NCBI GenBank assembly: GCA_033763695.1
Contig: JANRKB010000037.1
Coordinates: forward strand, 62,001 to 126,000
Reading direction: 5' to 3'
Length of the DNA: 64,000 bases
Source: JANRKB01 sp033763695
GTDB taxonomy: Bacteria > Planctomycetota > Phycisphaerae > Phycisphaerales > UBA1924
The position numbers and the translations under genes were made by a program. This document shows positions 61,500-64,000 of this stretch, piece after piece. The notes under the pieces were generated by a model that worked only from the letters and a program-made list of their open reading frames with translations, had not been told where the DNA came from and made no database searches. The first letter of the stretch is position 1. Every line of letters starts with the position of its first letter.

Positions 61500-62287
61500 C
61501 CGGCGCCACGCCCGTGCTCCACGCCCAGAGCGTCAACAAGTCGTTCGGCGGCCTCAAGGCTGTGCAGGGCTTCTCGCTCGCGCTCCAGCACGGCGACCTC
61601 GCCGGCTTGATCGGCCCCAACGGCGCAGGCAAGACAACCGTCTTCAATCTGCTCACGGGCGTGTACACGCCCGACTCGGGCGACATTTCGCTCGCGGGTG
61701 CGCCGATCACGGGACGCAGGCCAAATGCGATCGCCGCCGCGGGCATGGCACGCACGTTCCAGAACATCCGCCTCTTCGGCGAGCTGAGCGTGCTGGACAA
61801 CGTGAAGCTGGCGTGCCACGTCCGTGTGAAGCACTCGATGTTCAGCGCAGTGATGCGTGGCGTCGGCCATCGCACCGAGGAACGCGCGATCGATGCGCGG
61901 GCTCGTCGCTTGCTTGAGCTCTTTGACCTTGACAGCCGCCGCACCGAGCCCGCCAACAGCCTGCCCTACGGCGACCAGCGCCGACTCGAGATCGCGCGGG
62001 CGCTCGCGACTGATCCGAAAGTGCTGCTGCTCGATGAGCCCGCGGCAGGCATGAACCCGCAGGAAAAGAAGGCCCTGCGAGCCCTGATCCGGCGCGTCCG
62101 CGATGAGTTCAAAGTGACGATTCTGCTCATCGAGCACGACATGGGACTGGTCATGGATCTGTGCGAGCGGATCACGGTGCTCGACTACGGCATCGTCATC
62201 GCCGAGGGCACGCCCGCCCAGGTGCAGAGCAATCCCAAGGTCATCGAGGCGTACCTTGGCACCGGCGCGGAGGTGGGCCATGCTTGA
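61496..62287 (+). CDS. livG: Branched-chain amino acid ABC transporter ATPase LivG
   Basis: 263 residues with GGAGG seven bases before the ATG, which overlaps the livM stop. Walker A GPNGAGKTT, LivG-type ARTFQNIRLFGELSVLDNV, signature LPYGDQRRLEIARAL, Walker B VLLLDEPAAGMNPQE, and H-loop LLIEHDMGLVMDL. The LSGGQ box is LPYGD, normal for this family. Confidence 0.94.
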   Translation: MTGATPVLHAQSVNKSFGGLKAVQGFSLALQHGDLAGLIGPNGAGKTTVFNLLTGVYTPDSGDISLAGAPITGRRPNAIAAAGMARTFQNIRLFGELSVLDNVKLACHVRVKHSMFSAVMRGVGHRTEERAIDARARRLLELFDLDSRRTEPANSLPYGDQRRLEIARALATDPKVLLLDEPAAGMNPQEKKALRALIRRVRDEFKVTILLIEHDMGLVMDLCERITVLDYGIVIAEGTPAQVQSNPKVIEAYLGTGAEVGHA

Positions 62288-62993
62288 GATCGCCAACCTG
62301 AGCGTCAACTACGGCGCGATCCGTGCCCTGCACGGCGTCACGCTGAGCGTGCCCGCCGGCAAGATCGTCACCCTCATCGGCTGCAACGGCGCGGGCAAGA
62401 CAACGACGCTGCGTGCGATCAGCGGGCTCGTGCGTGCCGCCAGCGGCACGATCACGTTTGAAGGCAGGCCGATCAATCGCATGCCCGCGCATGAGATCGT
62501 GCGACTCGGCATCGCGCACTCGCCCGAAGGGCGCGGCGTGTTCCCCAATCTCACCGTCGCCGAGAATCTCGACCTGGGCGCTTACACGCGCAATCGCGCG
62601 GATAAGGACGCCATCCAAGCCGACATGGACAAGGGCTTCGCGCTCTTCCCTCGCCTGAAGGAACGCATCAACCAGCTCGCAGGCACGCTCAGCGGCGGCG
62701 AACAGCAGATGCTCGCGATGGCCCGGGCCTTGCTCGCACGCCCGCGCCTGCTGCTGCTGGATGAACCAAGCCTCGGGCTCGCGCCACAGATCGTCCAGAC
62801 CATCTTCAAGATCATCCGCGAGATCAACGCGAGCGGTACGACGATCTTGCTGGTGGAGCAGAACGCCCACATGGCGCTCAACGTCGCGCATCACGCCTAT
62901 GTGCTCGAAACGGGCGAGATCGCGATGTCCGGCCCGGCAAGCGAACTCGCGGCCAGCGATGAAGTGCGCAAGGCCTATCTGGGCGTCGCCTGA
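62280..62993 (+). CDS. livF: Branched-chain amino acid ABC transporter ATPase LivF
   Basis: 237 residues; the ATG overlaps the livG stop by eight bases and has GGAGG upstream. Walker A GCNGAGKTTTLRAI (Cys in place of the usual Pro-Asn Asp), LivF-type GRGVFPNLTVAENLDLGAY, signature LSGGEQQMLAMARAL, Walker B LLLLDEPSLGLAP and LVEQNAHMAL. It completes a livHMGF operon. Confidence 0.94.
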   Translation: MLEIANLSVNYGAIRALHGVTLSVPAGKIVTLIGCNGAGKTTTLRAISGLVRAASGTITFEGRPINRMPAHEIVRLGIAHSPEGRGVFPNLTVAENLDLGAYTRNRADKDAIQADMDKGFALFPRLKERINQLAGTLSGGEQQMLAMARALLARPRLLLLDEPSLGLAPQIVQTIFKIIREINASGTTILLVEQNAHMALNVAHHAYVLETGEIAMSGPASELAASDEVRKAYLGVA

Positions 62994-63013
62994 ACCCTGT
63001 TCGGACCGGCTCC

Positions 63014-63019
63014 TACCAT
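63014..63019 (+). promoter_or_regulatory. -10-like TACCAT six bases before nadA
   Basis: TACCAT, six bases, GTG. No clear -35, no Shine-Dalgarno. Compatible with leaderless transcription. Confidence 0.3.
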
Positions 63020-63025
63020 TGCCGC

Positions 63026-64000
63026 GTGCTGTGGCAACCCTCACTTCCAGAGCGATACACCAAAGCCGCGCCCTCTGAACTGGCCGCTGACATCACCGTG
63101 CGCCGCAAGCAACTCGGCTCGAGCGTTGTCATCCTCGGCCACCATTACCAGACGGATGACATCATCCAGCACGCCGACCACACCGGCGACTCGCTCAAGC
63201 TCTCGCAGATCGCCGCACAACTCTGCGAGAAGAACGCCGCCACGCGCACCATCATCTTCTGCGGCGTGCACTTCATGGCCGAGTCCGCCGACATGCTCAC
63301 GCCCGAAGGCGTCGATGTCGTGCTGCCGGACCTCTCTGCCGGTTGCTCCATGGCCGACATGGCGCAGTACGAGGACACGGTCGATGCGTGGGACGCAATC
63401 CACGACGCGCTCAAGGCCCAGGGCTGGCGCGGCCGCGTCGTGCCGATCACCTATGTGAACTCATCCGCCGCGATCAAGGCCTTTGTCGGCGCGCACGGCG
63501 GAGCCTGCTGCACCAGCAGCAACGCTGACGCCGTCTTCGCGTGGGCGAGCGCCGGTGGCACGCAGCCGATCGGCTCTGGCTCGCGGGACGGCGACGAGAT
63601 CAAGATTCTCTTCCTGCCCGATCAGCACCTGGGCCGCAACACCGCGGCCAAGGCCGGCCTCGACGTCGCGCGGCACACGACCATCTTCGACCCGCGCGTC
63701 GCCAAGAAAGGCGACCCGCTCGGCGGCAGCACGCCGCAGCAGCTCCGCGACGCGAAGGTGATCCTGTGGGCCGGGCACTGCTCCGTGCACAAGCTCTTCC
63801 GCCCCGAGCACTGCGATCAGATCCGTGCCGCCGACGCCAAAGACGGCACGCGGACGACGATCCTGGTTCACCCCGAGTGCTGCAAGGAAGTTGTCGACAA
63901 GGCCGACCTCGCGGGCTCGACGGAGTACATCATCCAGCAAGTGCGCAACGCGCCGAGCGGCTCGCGCTGGGCCGTGGGCACTGAGGTGCATCTGGTCACA
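63026..64000 (+). CDS. nadA: Quinolinate synthase NadA (partial at right edge)
   Basis: At least 325 codons from a GTG (VLWQPSLPERYTKA); the gene continues past the window. VVILGHHYQTDDIIQHADHTGDSLKLS is the NadA substrate-binding opening (split here by position), followed by IIFCGVHFMAESADML (first cluster Cys), LPDLSAGCSMAD, ITYVNSSAAIKAFVG, CCTSSNADAVF (second cluster Cys), FLPDQHLGRNTA, and the third region HPECCKEVVDKAD. It condenses iminoaspartate with dihydroxyacetone phosphate using a 4Fe-4S cluster, in NAD biosynthesis. Confidence 0.92.
   Translation, partial: MLWQPSLPERYTKAAPSELAADITVRRKQLGSSVVILGHHYQTDDIIQHADHTGDSLKLSQIAAQLCEKNAATRTIIFCGVHFMAESADMLTPEGVDVVLPDLSAGCSMADMAQYEDTVDAWDAIHDALKAQGWRGRVVPITYVNSSAAIKAFVGAHGGACCTSSNADAVFAWASAGGTQPIGSGSRDGDEIKILFLPDQHLGRNTAAKAGLDVARHTTIFDPRVAKKGDPLGGSTPQQLRDAKVILWAGHCSVHKLFRPEHCDQIRAADAKDGTRTTILVHPECCKEVVDKADLAGSTEYIIQQVRNAPSGSRWAVGTEVHLVT

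Overview
The window looks like chromosomal DNA from a planctomycete of the class Phycisphaerae. The evidence is high-GC coding sequence, flagellar genes, and at least eleven secreted proteins that end in a paired EF-hand-like module whose last residue is cysteine. That module has the form of the 'GC-type dockerin' known from Phycisphaerae. This assignment is inference from protein style; no rRNA or tRNA gene is visible.

Layout. 1-4.3 kb (minus): a three-gene run of SPFH/band-7 proteins, including an hflC-like and an hflK-like gene. 5.1-10.9 kb (plus): an ABC-2 permease, then flagellar rod and ring genes flgF, flgG, flgA and flgH. 10.9-12.6 kb (minus): a fourth SPFH protein. 12.9-15.4 kb (plus): asnS and an unknown gene. 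15.4-41.2 kb: the secretome island, with a GH57-like amylase, HAF-repeat, Ig-like, NHL-propeller, giant Gly-rich repeat, SGNH hydrolase, subtilase and EEP-nuclease proteins, all ending in the Cys-terminal dockerin. One further member is broken by an in-frame TGA and one is a mini-protein with half a module. Lipoamide dehydrogenase, an isobutyryl-CoA-mutase-like enzyme, a membrane protein and thiL are interspersed.

41.5-47.2 kb: an SDR enzyme, metG, pgsA and a solitary adenine-specific DNA methyltransferase. 51.5-47.2 kb (minus): a flagellar regulatory operon, flhF (frameshifted as read here), flhG/fleN, a small membrane protein and fliA, closed by a clear terminator. 51.8-54 kb: a degenerate lipoyl-like protein and a 2-oxoacid dehydrogenase E2. 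54-54.7 kb: a MntA-HepT toxin-antitoxin pair. Then come glmS, a lipoprotein, a TIGR03790-like secreted protein with a conventional dockerin end, a livHMGF branched-chain amino acid transporter without its binding protein, and the start of nadA.

How the genes work together. The flagellar structural genes and the flhF-flhG-fliA operon imply a motile stage. The secreted island implies export of polymer-degrading and adhesive proteins that share one sorting or anchoring tail whose partner is not in the window. E2, E3, the acyl-CoA mutase and the Liv transporter would fit oxidation of branched-chain amino acids. Several genes have a -10-like TAAACT-type hexamer exactly six bases before the start codon, suggesting leaderless transcripts.
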